Positions 33,618 through 42,626 of a DNA stretch of 64,000 nucleotides are shown in pieces. The stretch comes from Flavobacteriales bacterium (GTDB taxonomy: Bacteria > Bacteroidota > Bacteroidia > Flavobacteriales > BACL11), in contig JAOHSR010000003.1 of the NCBI GenBank assembly GCA_028122735.1, positions 1 through 64,000 on the forward strand, read 5' to 3'. The position numbers were made by a program, and so were the translations under genes. Below the pieces are notes generated by a model that was not told where the DNA came from, made no database searches, and saw only the letters and a program-made list of their open reading frames with translations. Within the stretch, counting starts at the first letter, position 1, and every line of letters begins with the position of its first letter.

Positions 33618-36194
33618 ATGAAATTAAATAAACTACTAAAAAAAGCTTTTTTATTGCTGTTCTTATTAGTATTTTTTTCCGGATGCTCTACCAAAAAGAA
33701 AACATGGTTTTCTCGTCAATATCATAACACTACAGCTAAGTATAATGGGTTTTTTAATGGTAATGAAAGTATTAAATACGGTGTCAAGAAAATTTCAGAC
33801 TCTTTTGAAGATGACTACTCTACAGTATTACCAGTTTTTAGAACGGGAGATTTAAAAAAATCAAAATCTACCTTGCCCTATATGGATAAGGCAATTCAAA
33901 AAGGCTCAATAGTTATACAGAAACATTCTATTAAAATAAGAGGAAAAGAATATTGTAGATGGATTGATGACAACTATTTTATGATTGGAAAAGCATATTT
34001 CTACAAAGGAGAGTTTGATGAGGCTGCTAAGACATTTAGTTTTATAATTGAAGAGTATAAAAAAACTCCAATTGTTTATGAAGCTTCAATGTGGCTTTCA
34101 AGATGTTTTATTGAAAAGAAAGATTTTGTTGCTGCAGAATCGATACTTATTGAATTAACAAATAACAGAAAATTTCCTGAAAAACTTGAAAAAGATTTTG
34201 AGAAAATTAATGCAGACTTTTACGTCCGTCAAAAAAATTATCCGCTAGCAAAAGAATCTTTACTTAACTGTATCAATAAATATAAATTAAAAAAAGACAA
34301 GGCTAGGCTAAACTATATTCTTGCTCAGATTTTTCAAATTGAAGAGAATTTTAAACAAGCCTCTAAATATTATAATCAAGTTTTAAAAAGCAACTCTGAC
34401 TATTCTATGGTGTTTAATACAAAAATGAATCTTGCTCTTTGTGCTGATAAAAGTTCTAAAAACTCAGAAAAAATGAGGAAAGATCTTGTAAAAATGACAA
34501 AGGACGATAAAAACAAAGAGTACCTGGATCAGATTTATTACACAATAGCAAAGATGGATGTTTCGGCCGAAGACACTTTGTTAGCTAAAGAAAATTATTT
34601 AAAATCTACTCTATATAGTATATCAAACGACCCTCAAAAAGCGCTCTCTTTTTTAGCACTAGCCGAAATAGAATTCTATAGTTCAAACTTTGTTTCATCT
34701 GAGCTTTTCTATGACAGCACAATCTATTTTATGCCAGAAGAGTATAGGCTGTACAAGCCAACGCTTGAAAAGTATTTAGTATTAAAAGATTTAGTTAACA
34801 ATCTAAACATAATTAATTTACAAGACAGTTTAATTCAATTAGCATTAATGCCTCGCGCTGAAGTAAATGCTATTATAAAATCAATAATTGATAAAGAGCT
34901 TGAAAAAGAACGTCTTGAGAAGGAACAAGAAATGTTAAAACAACAAAATTTATTTGAGAATAATCGAAATACAAATAGAAACGAACAATTTGGAAATAAT
35001 ACTTCTGGAGGAAAGTGGTATTTTTATAATCCTGCAACCTTGAGTTTTGGGTTGTCTGAGTTTAGAAAAAAATGGGGAAAAAGAAAGTTAGAAGACGATT
35101 GGAGAAGAAAAAACAGAAAATCAATCTCAATTTCCACAGAAGACTCCTCCACAACAAGTTTGGAGGCAACAAACTTTAAAGACCCTCAATTTTATCTTCA
35201 GCAGATCCCATCAACACCAAAAGATTTTACTCAAGCAAGAGAAAAGATAGCAAACTCCTGCTATCAGGCTGCTATAATCTACAGGCACGACTTAAATAAG
35301 ATTGAAAAAAGTAATGAAATGTTAAAAAAAATCTTGAGTATTGTTGATGTTGACACGGGGTTTTTGCCAATGACACACTATAATTTATACTTAAATTATT
35401 TAGCCCTAGAAAAAGAAGTGCAAACAAAGTCTACAAGACAATACATTTTAAGTAACTACCCTGCAAGTGTATATGCTAATATAATTTTAGACCCCGACTA
35501 CCTTTTGAGTGTTCAAAGTGTAAATGATATAGAAGATCTTAATTATGAAAAAGACTATCAATCATATATTGGCGGTGACTTTGCAGAGGTTTTAAATCTT
35601 ACCGGCATAACTAAAAAGAGTGAGCTTGAGGAAAAGTATCTTTTTTTAAGAGCTATTAGTTACTTAAAAAAAGGAGATAGCATAGTTGCAATAAACACAC
35701 TTGATCAGATAAAAAGTGCAGAAGACAAAGCCCTTAGTAAATATGTGTCTAACCTTTTAGATATTCTTGATGATCAGACAGATTTAATTGAAGCAAATAG
35801 AGTTGCAATTGAAAAGACTCCCTACATCTTAAGCCGTGAAGATAACCACATGTTAATGTTAATACTTCCAAAAGAAGGCGTAGATGTTAGTTTTTTAAAA
35901 ACCTTATTATCGGATTATAATTCAGAAAATCATTCTACAGAAATATTTGAGATTAGCGCAATGATGATGGGCTTAGACTTTCATTTATTAACGATTAAGT
36001 TGTTTTCTAATTCTAAGGATGTTATGTCTTATTATGATGGGCTAAAACAGAATAATAAAATTATTAACGAAATCCGCGCGAATGAATATTATTTACTGCC
36101 CATTTCACTAGAAAATTTTCAAGATTTTTATGTAAATAAAGACCTTAAGGGCTATTCTAAATTTTTTGAGCTGAAATATTTGTATAAAAACTAA
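33618..36194 (+). CDS. sprE: SprE/PorW, T9SS and gliding-motility lipoprotein
   Basis: 858 residues. SprE (PorW in Porphyromonas) is an outer-membrane lipoprotein with TPRs needed for type IX secretion and gliding. The lipobox FFSGC, followed by STKKKTWFSRQYHNTTAKYN, is the family hallmark, as is the FFNGNESIK that follows. TPR-like helices fill about 95-330 and 590-760. A low-complexity charged stretch, EKERLEKEQEMLKQQN, lies near residue 440. Start: ATG 33618, preceded by AAGGAGTT and a plausible promoter; the longer frame from 33531 lacks a usable signal peptide. It provides the export route for the window's T9SS cargo. Confidence 0.92.
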   Translation: MKLNKLLKKAFLLLFLLVFFSGCSTKKKTWFSRQYHNTTAKYNGFFNGNESIKYGVKKISDSFEDDYSTVLPVFRTGDLKKSKSTLPYMDKAIQKGSIVIQKHSIKIRGKEYCRWIDDNYFMIGKAYFYKGEFDEAAKTFSFIIEEYKKTPIVYEASMWLSRCFIEKKDFVAAESILIELTNNRKFPEKLEKDFEKINADFYVRQKNYPLAKESLLNCINKYKLKKDKARLNYILAQIFQIEENFKQASKYYNQVLKSNSDYSMVFNTKMNLALCADKSSKNSEKMRKDLVKMTKDDKNKEYLDQIYYTIAKMDVSAEDTLLAKENYLKSTLYSISNDPQKALSFLALAEIEFYSSNFVSSELFYDSTIYFMPEEYRLYKPTLEKYLVLKDLVNNLNIINLQDSLIQLALMPRAEVNAIIKSIIDKELEKERLEKEQEMLKQQNLFENNRNTNRNEQFGNNTSGGKWYFYNPATLSFGLSEFRKKWGKRKLEDDWRRKNRKSISISTEDSSTTSLEATNFKDPQFYLQQIPSTPKDFTQAREKIANSCYQAAIIYRHDLNKIEKSNEMLKKILSIVDVDTGFLPMTHYNLYLNYLALEKEVQTKSTRQYILSNYPASVYANIILDPDYLLSVQSVNDIEDLNYEKDYQSYIGGDFAEVLNLTGITKKSELEEKYLFLRAISYLKKGDSIVAINTLDQIKSAEDKALSKYVSNLLDILDDQTDLIEANRVAIEKTPYILSREDNHMLMLILPKEGVDVSFLKTLLSDYNSENHSTEIFEISAMMMGLDFHLLTIKLFSNSKDVMSYYDGLKQNNKIINEIRANEYYLLPISLENFQDFYVNKDLKGYSKFFELKYLYKN

Positions 36195-36240
36195 GAAAAA
36201 ACTTTATTATTTATAAATTTACATTTCTAAATAAATAAAC

Positions 36241-36657
36241 ATGTTTACAAATAATAACGACTCAGTAAAAAAAAGCATTGCATCTTCTGCAGCAATTAAT
36301 ATGATTGGTGATGGAACTACAATAACGGGTGATATAAAATCTAAGGGAGATATTCGGGTAGATGGCTCATTAAAAGGCTCAATTGAAACCCAAGGAAAAG
36401 TTGTTGTAGGTCAAGGCGGTGTTGTTGAGGGCGATGTTGTTTGTAAGGATGCAGATGTGGCGGGTGTTTTAAAAGCAAAAATTACTGTTTCTCAGCTATT
36501 GTCACTAAAATCCTCTGCAAAGCTTAACGGAGATATTGTGACTAACAAACTATCGATTGAGCCTGGGGCAACGTTTACGGGATCTTGCAGTATGGGGGCT
36601 GTAATTAAAGATATCAAAGATCTTGGGCAATCTGAAAAAAGAGAAAAAACAGCATAA
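36241..36657 (+). CDS. bactofilin
   Basis: 138 residues, a bactofilin cytoskeletal protein. The right-handed beta-helix core (about 22-120) shows regular G-x-(I/V) repeats: TTITGDIKSKGDIRVDGSLKG, written in parts as TTITGDIKSKGDI and RVDGSLKGSIETQGKVVVG. Polar tails flank it. Bactofilins polymerise on the inner membrane and help shape and wall synthesis. The gene lies 46 bases after sprE and overlaps the next small gene by 35 bases. Confidence 0.93.
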   Translation: MFTNNNDSVKKSIASSAAINMIGDGTTITGDIKSKGDIRVDGSLKGSIETQGKVVVGQGGVVEGDVVCKDADVAGVLKAKITVSQLLSLKSSAKLNGDIVTNKLSIEPGATFTGSCSMGAVIKDIKDLGQSEKREKTA

Positions 36658-36832
36658 GGGTTTTTATTTTTTATCATCCGTTTCTATTCAGATGATTATC
36701 ATAATTCTTTTGGGATTTTATCTTGGGGCTTTTACGGATAATTTATTTGGGCTAAAACCTTCTCTAACCATATTTTTTTCCTGTCTTTCAATCGTCTTTT
36801 CTATTTATTTTTTTTATAAAAAAATCAACTAA
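36623..36832 (+). CDS. AtpZ/AtpI-like small membrane protein
   Basis: 69 residues with two transmembrane helices (about 16-40 and 46-66), separated by a short loop containing DNLFGLKPS. This matches the AtpZ/AtpI-like proteins found just ahead of F-type ATPase operons, which assist c-ring assembly or carry Mg2+/Ca2+. The only start giving both helices is TTG at 36623, inside the bactofilin gene (35-base overlap). It lies 86 bases before atpB, which has its own promoter. Confidence 0.75.
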   Translation: MGNLKKEKKQHKGFYFLSSVSIQMIIIILLGFYLGAFTDNLFGLKPSLTIFFSCLSIVFSIYFFYKKIN

Positions 36833-36885
36833 AAAAAAGTTGCAATTTTTTTAAAAAACAGACATATTTAAAGTTAAATAATATT

Positions 36886-36893
36886 TACATTTG
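36886..36893 (+). promoter_or_regulatory. atp operon promoter -7 element
   Basis: TACATTTG, a perfect TAnnTTTG, 25 bases before the atpB ATG. The -33 region lacks a clear TTTG. Confidence 0.5.
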
Positions 36894-36918
36894 CCTGCAA
36901 TTATTATTAATAGATATA

Positions 36919-37950
36919 ATGCAGAAAAAAGTAAGTCTTTTAATTGTTTTATTTTTCACAATATTTTCATGCTTTTCGTTTGCCGGAGGCGAGGCTACTC
37001 AAGAAAAGGGAGGTGTTTACAATCCAGTTCCTACAATTATGCATCATATTGCTGACGCTCATGAGTGGCACTTATGGGGAGAAGGAGACAATTCCTATTC
37101 TATACCATTGCCCGTAATACTATATTCTGAAAAAGGGGTTGACATTTTTATGGCTAATGATTTTAATCACGGCCATTCAAAAGTAATTAAAGAGGATAGG
37201 GTTTATTCTATTGATAATCATAGTCATATTATTGAAGAAGGAGGTCTAGAAATTATAGACTTATCAATAACCAAAAATGTTGCATCAATGCTTATATCTG
37301 TTTTCTTATTGTTTTTAATAATGGGGACTGTGTCTAGATCTTATTCTAGAAAAAATGTTGAACCAAGTGGATTACAGGCGTTTATTGAACCCTTAATTTT
37401 ATTTGTTAGAGATGATATTATAAAGGACAATATTGGAAAAAAACACGAAAAATTCACGCCATTATTACTCACATTTTTCTTCTTTATTTTAATAAATAAT
37501 TTAATGGGTTTACTTCCAGGAGCAGCTAATGTTACTGGTAATATTGCAGTAACATTTGTACTATCTCTAATCACTTTTCTTGTAACCACACTTTTTGGAA
37601 ATAAAAATTACTGGGGGCATATATTCAAACCTCCAGGAGTGCCAATGGCTCTAATGCCAATTATGGTACCAATTGAAATAATTGGAATGTTTACTAAGCC
37701 GTTTGCTTTAATGATCAGGCTTTTTGCAAATATTTCTGCCGGACACATTATAATACTAAGCCTTATATCTTTGATATTTATTGCGCAAAGCGCTATGGGA
37801 ACTGGCGGAGCTTGGGGTGTAGCCCCTGTTTCTGCATTATTTGTGCTTTTTATTTACTGTATTGAGGTGCTTGTGGCTTTTTTACAAGCATATATATTTA
37901 CATTGCTATCTTCAGTTTTTATTGGGTTAGCAGTGCAAGATGGTCATTAA
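36919..37950 (+). CDS. atpB: F0F1 ATP synthase subunit a
   Basis: 343 residues: the membrane stator channel that passes protons to the c ring. It has a signal-like N-terminus and a periplasmic extension rich in His (about 25-115), usual for Bacteroidota, then 5-6 transmembrane segments. The essential Arg is in KPFALMIRLFANISAGH, and INNLMGLLPG is the family motif. It is the first gene of atpBEFHAG. Confidence 0.96.
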   Translation: MQKKVSLLIVLFFTIFSCFSFAGGEATQEKGGVYNPVPTIMHHIADAHEWHLWGEGDNSYSIPLPVILYSEKGVDIFMANDFNHGHSKVIKEDRVYSIDNHSHIIEEGGLEIIDLSITKNVASMLISVFLLFLIMGTVSRSYSRKNVEPSGLQAFIEPLILFVRDDIIKDNIGKKHEKFTPLLLTFFFFILINNLMGLLPGAANVTGNIAVTFVLSLITFLVTTLFGNKNYWGHIFKPPGVPMALMPIMVPIEIIGMFTKPFALMIRLFANISAGHIIILSLISLIFIAQSAMGTGGAWGVAPVSALFVLFIYCIEVLVAFLQAYIFTLLSSVFIGLAVQDGH

Positions 37951-37962
37951 TTAAATTATTAA

Positions 37963-38205
<243 letters not shown>

Positions 38206-38215
38206 TTAGTAATTA

Positions 38216-38248
38216 AAATACTCTGCAACGGTTGGTTGCAGAGTATTT
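38216..38248 (+). other. intra-operon hairpin between atpE and atpF
   Basis: Perfect 14-bp inverted repeat AAATACTCTGCAAC / GTTGCAGAGTATTT, loop GGTTG. It is followed by TAATAAAATTT rather than an unbroken T run, so it is a weak terminator at most. It sits exactly after the gene for the most abundant subunit, suggesting partial termination or mRNA 3'-end protection that raises subunit c output. Confidence 0.8.
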
Positions 38249-38262
38249 AATAAAATTTAAAT

Positions 38263-38754
38263 ATGGAATTAGTTACACCAGCAATAGGATTAATCTTTTG
38301 GACTACAGTAGTTTTCTCTTTATTGGTTCTTTTATTAAAGAAGTTTGCATGGAAACCAATTTTATCTGCTGTTGACGAAAGAAATCAATCAATAAAAGAT
38401 TCTTTAGCACAAGCTGAAAAAGCCAGAAGTGAAATGTCAGAGCTTACAGCTAATAACGAAAAAATAATTGCACAAGCAAAAGTAGACAGAGATTTAATTT
38501 TAAAAGAAGCTCGAGATATGAAGAATGAAATAATATCAGAAGCAAAAGATAAGGCCAGTAATGAAGCTGAAAAACTTGTTACAACAGCTAAGGAACAAAT
38601 ATTAAATGAAAAAATGAAGGCATTAACAGAACTTAAAAATCATGTTGCCGATTTATCTGTTGAAATGGCTGAAAAAATCTTAAGATCTGAACTTTCTGAT
38701 GTTGCCAAGCAAAAAGAATTAGTAACAAAAGTTTTAAAAGAAAGCAAGAATTAG
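38263..38754 (+). CDS. atpF: F0F1 ATP synthase subunit b
   Basis: 163 residues: one N-terminal transmembrane helix (about 7-27, GLIFWTTVVFSLLVLLLKKF) followed by a long charged helix that forms the peripheral stalk with delta. Gene order, length and the ending AEKILRSEL fit the family. It starts 14 bases after the hairpin and ends 3 bases before atpH. Confidence 0.96.
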   Translation: MELVTPAIGLIFWTTVVFSLLVLLLKKFAWKPILSAVDERNQSIKDSLAQAEKARSEMSELTANNEKIIAQAKVDRDLILKEARDMKNEIISEAKDKASNEAEKLVTTAKEQILNEKMKALTELKNHVADLSVEMAEKILRSELSDVAKQKELVTKVLKESKN

Positions 38755-38757
38755 AAC

Positions 38758-39315
38758 ATGAAACAATCTAGAGCAACTATTAGATACGCTAAATCTTTAA
38801 TTGATATCTCAGAAGAAAATGAAGTTGTTGACTCTTCTTATGATGATATGGTTTTAATTAATTCGCTTTGTTTATCAAACAAGGATTTAGTAAACCTCTT
38901 AAAAACACCTATTGTAAAAACAGATCTAAAAGTTAAAATTTTAAAAGAGCTCTTTTCAAATTCTATTAGCAGCCTAACTCTTTCATTTATAATTTTAATC
39001 ACTAATAAAAAAAGAGAAAGTCTTCTTCCGGAAATTTCTTCATGTTTTATATCTCTATACAAAAAAACAAAAAATATTAAAGAAGTAACAGTTACAACAG
39101 CCCTTCCTCTTGATGATTCAATGAGAAAAGAATTAATGAATTATGTCAGTGCTCAGAATAATAGTAACATTGAATTAATTGAAAAAGTTGATGAATCACT
39201 AATAGGTGGAGCTATAATTAGAATGGATGATACTCAGCTAGACGCTAGTGTTTCATCTAAGCTTAAAGTGCTAAGGCAAAAATTTAGCGAAAACTTATAT
39301 ATAGAAAATTATTAA
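38758..39315 (+). CDS. atpH: F0F1 ATP synthase subunit delta
   Basis: 185 residues, the stalk subunit linking b to the alpha3beta3 head. The N-terminal [10 protein letters not shown] and the C-terminal [21 protein letters not shown] are family signatures (given here as partial motifs VDESLIGG and [10 protein letters not shown]). It lies between atpF and atpA with gaps of 3 and 11 bases. Confidence 0.96.
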   Translation: MKQSRATIRYAKSLIDISEENEVVDSSYDDMVLINSLCLSNKDLVNLLKTPIVKTDLKVKILKELFSNSISSLTLSFIILITNKKRESLLPEISSCFISLYKKTKNIKEVTVTTALPLDDSMRKELMNYVSAQNNSNIELIEKVDESLIGGAIIRMDDTQLDASVSSKLKVLRQKFSENLYIENY

Positions 39316-39326
39316 ATAATAATATT

Positions 39327-40904
39327 ATGACACAAGTAAAACCTGCTGAGGTTTCAGCAATATTAAGACAACAATTATCCGGTTTTAAATCTGAAGCAGA
39401 GCTAGAAGAAGTAGGCACAGTTCTTCAGGTTGGAGATGGAATTGCCCGTATTTACGGTTTAAACAACGCTCAGTCTGGAGAATTAGTGGAGTTTGAAAAT
39501 GGTTTGCAAGCAATTGTTCTAAATTTAGAAGAAGATAATGTCGGAGCTGTATTGTTGGGGCCATCCAAAGGAATTAAGGAGGGCGATATTGTAAAGAGAA
39601 CAAATAAGATTGCATCCGTAAATGTTGGAGAAGGTATGTTGGGTAGGGTGTTAGATGGAGTGGGTGTCCCAATTGATGGTAAGGGGCCAATTTCGGGGGA
39701 TACTTATGAAATGCCTGTTGAGAGAAAAGCGCCAGGAGTTATTTACAGACAGCCTGTAAATGAGCCGCTTCAAACTGGTTTAAAATCAGTTGATGCGATG
39801 ATTCCAATTGGTAGAGGACAAAGAGAGTTAATTATTGGTGATAGACAAACCGGTAAAACTGCAGTTGCAGTTGATACAATTATTAACCAAAAAGAGTTTT
39901 ATGATAAGGGAGAACCAGTTTTTTGTATTTATGTAGCTGTAGGTCAAAAAGCATCAACAGTTGCTGCTTTAGCAAAAACACTAGATGATGCTGGAGCTTT
40001 AGATTATACTGTTATTGTTTCTGCAAACGCTGCTGACCCAGCACCGTTACAGTTTTACGCTCCTTTAGTAGGCGCTGCAATTGGCGAGTTTTTTAGAGAT
40101 ACAGGTAGGCCAGCCTTAATTATTTTTGATGATTTATCTAAACAAGCTGTTGCGTACAGAGAAGTTTCTTTATTACTAAGAAGGCCACCAGGAAGAGAGG
40201 CTTATCCTGGAGATGTTTTTTACCTACATTCAAGGTTACTCGAAAGAGCAGCTAAAATTATCAATGACGATAAGATTGCTGCGCAAATGAATGATTTACC
40301 TGAATCACTCAAAGATAAAGTTAAAGGTGGAGGGTCATTAACAGCACTACCTATCATTGAAACACAGGCGGGAGATGTATCTGCATATATACCTACCAAT
40401 GTGATTTCAATTACAGATGGACAAATATTCTTAGAGTCCAACCTGTTTCTATCAGGTGTTAGGCCTGCAATTAACGTCGGAATATCTGTTTCAAGAGTTG
40501 GGGGTTCTGCTCAAATAAAGTCTATGAAAAAAATATCAGGGACTCTTAAGCTAGATCAAGCGCAATATAGAGAGTTAGAGGCATTTGCAAAATTTGGATC
40601 TGACTTAGATGCCGCTACAAAAGCTGTGATTGAAAAAGGAAAACGTAATGTTGAGATTTTAAAGCAAGGTCAGTATTCTCCACTAAGGGTTGAAGAGCAA
40701 GCTGCTATAATTTATTGTGGTACTAATGGATTGTTAATGGATGTTCCTGTAAATAGAATAAAGGAATTTGAAACGGAGTTTTTATCCTTTTTACATCAAA
40801 AACATCAAAGTGTACTTGACGATTTAGCGTCAGGAAAATTAAATGATAATATAACTGACACATTAAATTCTGTTGTTAAGGAGTTAACTCCTAAGTACGC
40901 ATAA
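39327..40904 (+). CDS. atpA: F0F1 ATP synthase subunit alpha
   Basis: 525 residues, the regulatory nucleotide-binding subunit of F1. Walker A is GDRQTGKT (171-178), with Walker-B-like [11 protein letters not shown] and the alpha signature [17 protein letters not shown]. Full length. It ends 10 bases before atpG. Confidence 0.98.
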   Translation: MTQVKPAEVSAILRQQLSGFKSEAELEEVGTVLQVGDGIARIYGLNNAQSGELVEFENGLQAIVLNLEEDNVGAVLLGPSKGIKEGDIVKRTNKIASVNVGEGMLGRVLDGVGVPIDGKGPISGDTYEMPVERKAPGVIYRQPVNEPLQTGLKSVDAMIPIGRGQRELIIGDRQTGKTAVAVDTIINQKEFYDKGEPVFCIYVAVGQKASTVAALAKTLDDAGALDYTVIVSANAADPAPLQFYAPLVGAAIGEFFRDTGRPALIIFDDLSKQAVAYREVSLLLRRPPGREAYPGDVFYLHSRLLERAAKIINDDKIAAQMNDLPESLKDKVKGGGSLTALPIIETQAGDVSAYIPTNVISITDGQIFLESNLFLSGVRPAINVGISVSRVGGSAQIKSMKKISGTLKLDQAQYRELEAFAKFGSDLDAATKAVIEKGKRNVEILKQGQYSPLRVEEQAAIIYCGTNGLLMDVPVNRIKEFETEFLSFLHQKHQSVLDDLASGKLNDNITDTLNSVVKELTPKYA

Positions 40905-40914
40905 TAATTAAGAC

Positions 40915-41778
40915 ATGGCTAATCTAAAAGAGATAAGAAATAGAATAACCTCTGTCGGATCAACAATGCAGATTACATCTGCAATGAAAATGGTTTCTGC
41001 AGCAAAGCTAAAAAGAGCGCAAGATGCAATTACACAAATGCGTCCATATGCCAATAAGCTTACTGAGCTTCTTGTTAATTTATCATCTAGTTTAGAGACT
41101 TCTGAGGGGGGAGAGTTTTCTTCAGACAGACCACAAAGTAAGATACTTTTAGTTGCAATAACCTCAAATAGAGGCTTGTGCGGGGGGTTCAATGCAAATA
41201 TTATTAAAAAAATAAATTTACTTCTTCAAGAAGATTATAAAGAATCTCAGGTCAGTATTCTTTCTATTGGTAAAAAATCTTCAGAATATTTTAACAATAA
41301 CAATTTTTCTGTTGTTAGTACTCATGATGATGTTTTTTCTGATCTCACATACGATAGTATTGCTTCTATTGCTAATAGTATTATGCAGGATTATATCAAT
41401 CAGAAATTTGATAAGGTAGTACTTGTATATAATCAATTTAAAAATGCTGCTACTCAAAATGTAATGAACGAAGCTTATTTGCCAGTTGAATCTATTAATG
41501 AAAATGAATCTAGTATAGGTGACTATATTTTTGAGCCTGAGAAAAAGGAAATTATAGAAGAGTTAATACCTAAATCATTAAAAACACAACTTTATAAAGC
41601 AGTTTTAGATTCACATGCCTCTGAGCATGGTGCAAGAATGACTGCAATGCACAAAGCCACAGATAACGCATCCGAACTTAAGAAAGACCTCACTCTTACA
41701 TATAACAAAGCTCGTCAGGCAGCAATTACTGCAGAAATTCTTGAAATTGTTGGTGGAGCAGAGGCTCTAAATAGTTAA
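40915..41778 (+). CDS. atpG: F0F1 ATP synthase subunit gamma
   Basis: 287 residues, the central rotor shaft. The N-terminal ITSAMKMVSAAKLKRAQ and the C-terminal ALDSHASEHGARMTAMHKAT-type helix (here VLDSHASEHGARMTAM) are diagnostic. It is the last atp gene here; beta and epsilon genes are not in the window, as is usual for Bacteroidota, where atpDC lies elsewhere. Confidence 0.97.
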   Translation: MANLKEIRNRITSVGSTMQITSAMKMVSAAKLKRAQDAITQMRPYANKLTELLVNLSSSLETSEGGEFSSDRPQSKILLVAITSNRGLCGGFNANIIKKINLLLQEDYKESQVSILSIGKKSSEYFNNNNFSVVSTHDDVFSDLTYDSIASIANSIMQDYINQKFDKVVLVYNQFKNAATQNVMNEAYLPVESINENESSIGDYIFEPEKKEIIEELIPKSLKTQLYKAVLDSHASEHGARMTAMHKATDNASELKKDLTLTYNKARQAAITAEILEIVGGAEALNS

Positions 41779-41824
41779 AATACTCTTTTAAAATATTGGT
41801 ATTTCAATTAGTGTAGTATTCTAT

Positions 41825-41832
41825 TATATTTG
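41825..41832 (+). promoter_or_regulatory. promoter -7 element for the enoyl-CoA hydratase operon
   Basis: TATATTTG, a perfect TAnnTTTG, 17 bases before the ATG at 41850. No clear -33 TTTG at the proper distance. Confidence 0.45.
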
Positions 41833-41849
41833 TATAAAAACTAATATAA

Positions 41850-42626
41850 ATGCACTTCAAAAATATACTTGTTCAAAATTCAGATCAAATATGTTATCTC
41901 ACTGTCAACAGACCAAAATATTTAAACTCTTTAAATAACGAGACAATTAATGAGCTTTCCTCTTGTATTAAAGAAATAATTCAGAATAAAGAAATTAAGT
42001 GTGTGATTCTTACGGGAGCAGAAAAAAAAGCTTTTGTAGCAGGAGCTGACATAAAAGAATTTTCAGATTTCAATAAAATTCAAGGTAAAGAGTTATCTAA
42101 AAATGGTCATAAAAAATTATTTAACTTAATTGAAAATTCTACGATTCCATTTATTGCAGCTATAAATGGTTTCGCCCTAGGAGGTGGACTCGAATTAGCA
42201 ATGTCTTGTCATATTAGGGTTGCTTCTGATAATGCAAAAATGGGCCTGCCAGAGGTCTCTTTAGGTGTTATTCCAGGTTATGGTGGAACCCAACGTTTGC
42301 CTCAGATTGTGGGAAAAGGAATTGCATTTGAAATGATTACTACAGCAAAGATTATTAGTGCTGAAAAGGCGTTAAGCATTGGTCTAGTTAATCGGGTGTG
42401 TAATCAAGAAGATTTAATAGCAAACTGTGTTGAAATGGCAAATAAGATTAAACGTAACTCATCGATAGCTATCACTAATGCAATAAAATCTATAAACGCA
42501 TGTTATCAAGATGGTATAGATGGAATGGAATCTGAAATTAATTTTTTTTCAGATTGTTTTGAGACTAAAGATTTTGTTGAAGGAACAAAAGCATTTATGG
42601 AAAAAAGAAAACCGAACTTTAATTGA
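41850..42626 (+). CDS. enoyl-CoA hydratase/isomerase (crotonase family)
   Basis: 258 residues; hydrates enoyl-CoA in fatty-acid or related acyl-CoA breakdown. The oxyanion-hole segments are AFVAGADIKEF and NGFALGGGLELAMSC. Both hydratase glutamates are present, E115 (GGGLELA) and E135 (GLPEVSLG), favouring a true hydratase over other crotonases. It overlaps the flippase gene by 4 bases although their functions look unrelated. Confidence 0.93.
   Translation: MHFKNILVQNSDQICYLTVNRPKYLNSLNNETINELSSCIKEIIQNKEIKCVILTGAEKKAFVAGADIKEFSDFNKIQGKELSKNGHKKLFNLIENSTIPFIAAINGFALGGGLELAMSCHIRVASDNAKMGLPEVSLGVIPGYGGTQRLPQIVGKGIAFEMITTAKIISAEKALSIGLVNRVCNQEDLIANCVEMANKIKRNSSIAITNAIKSINACYQDGIDGMESEINFFSDCFETKDFVEGTKAFMEKRKPNFN

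Noticed and set aside
40908-41192. Long open frame on the strand opposite atpG
   Set aside because: It is a shadow of a strongly conserved gene, with no protein-family features or promoter of its own.
41810-41832. AGTGT next to the enoyl-CoA hydratase -7 element as a fifth palindrome
   Set aside because: Only the left half is present, with no ACACT at the right distance, and the spacing to TAnnTTTG is off by one base.
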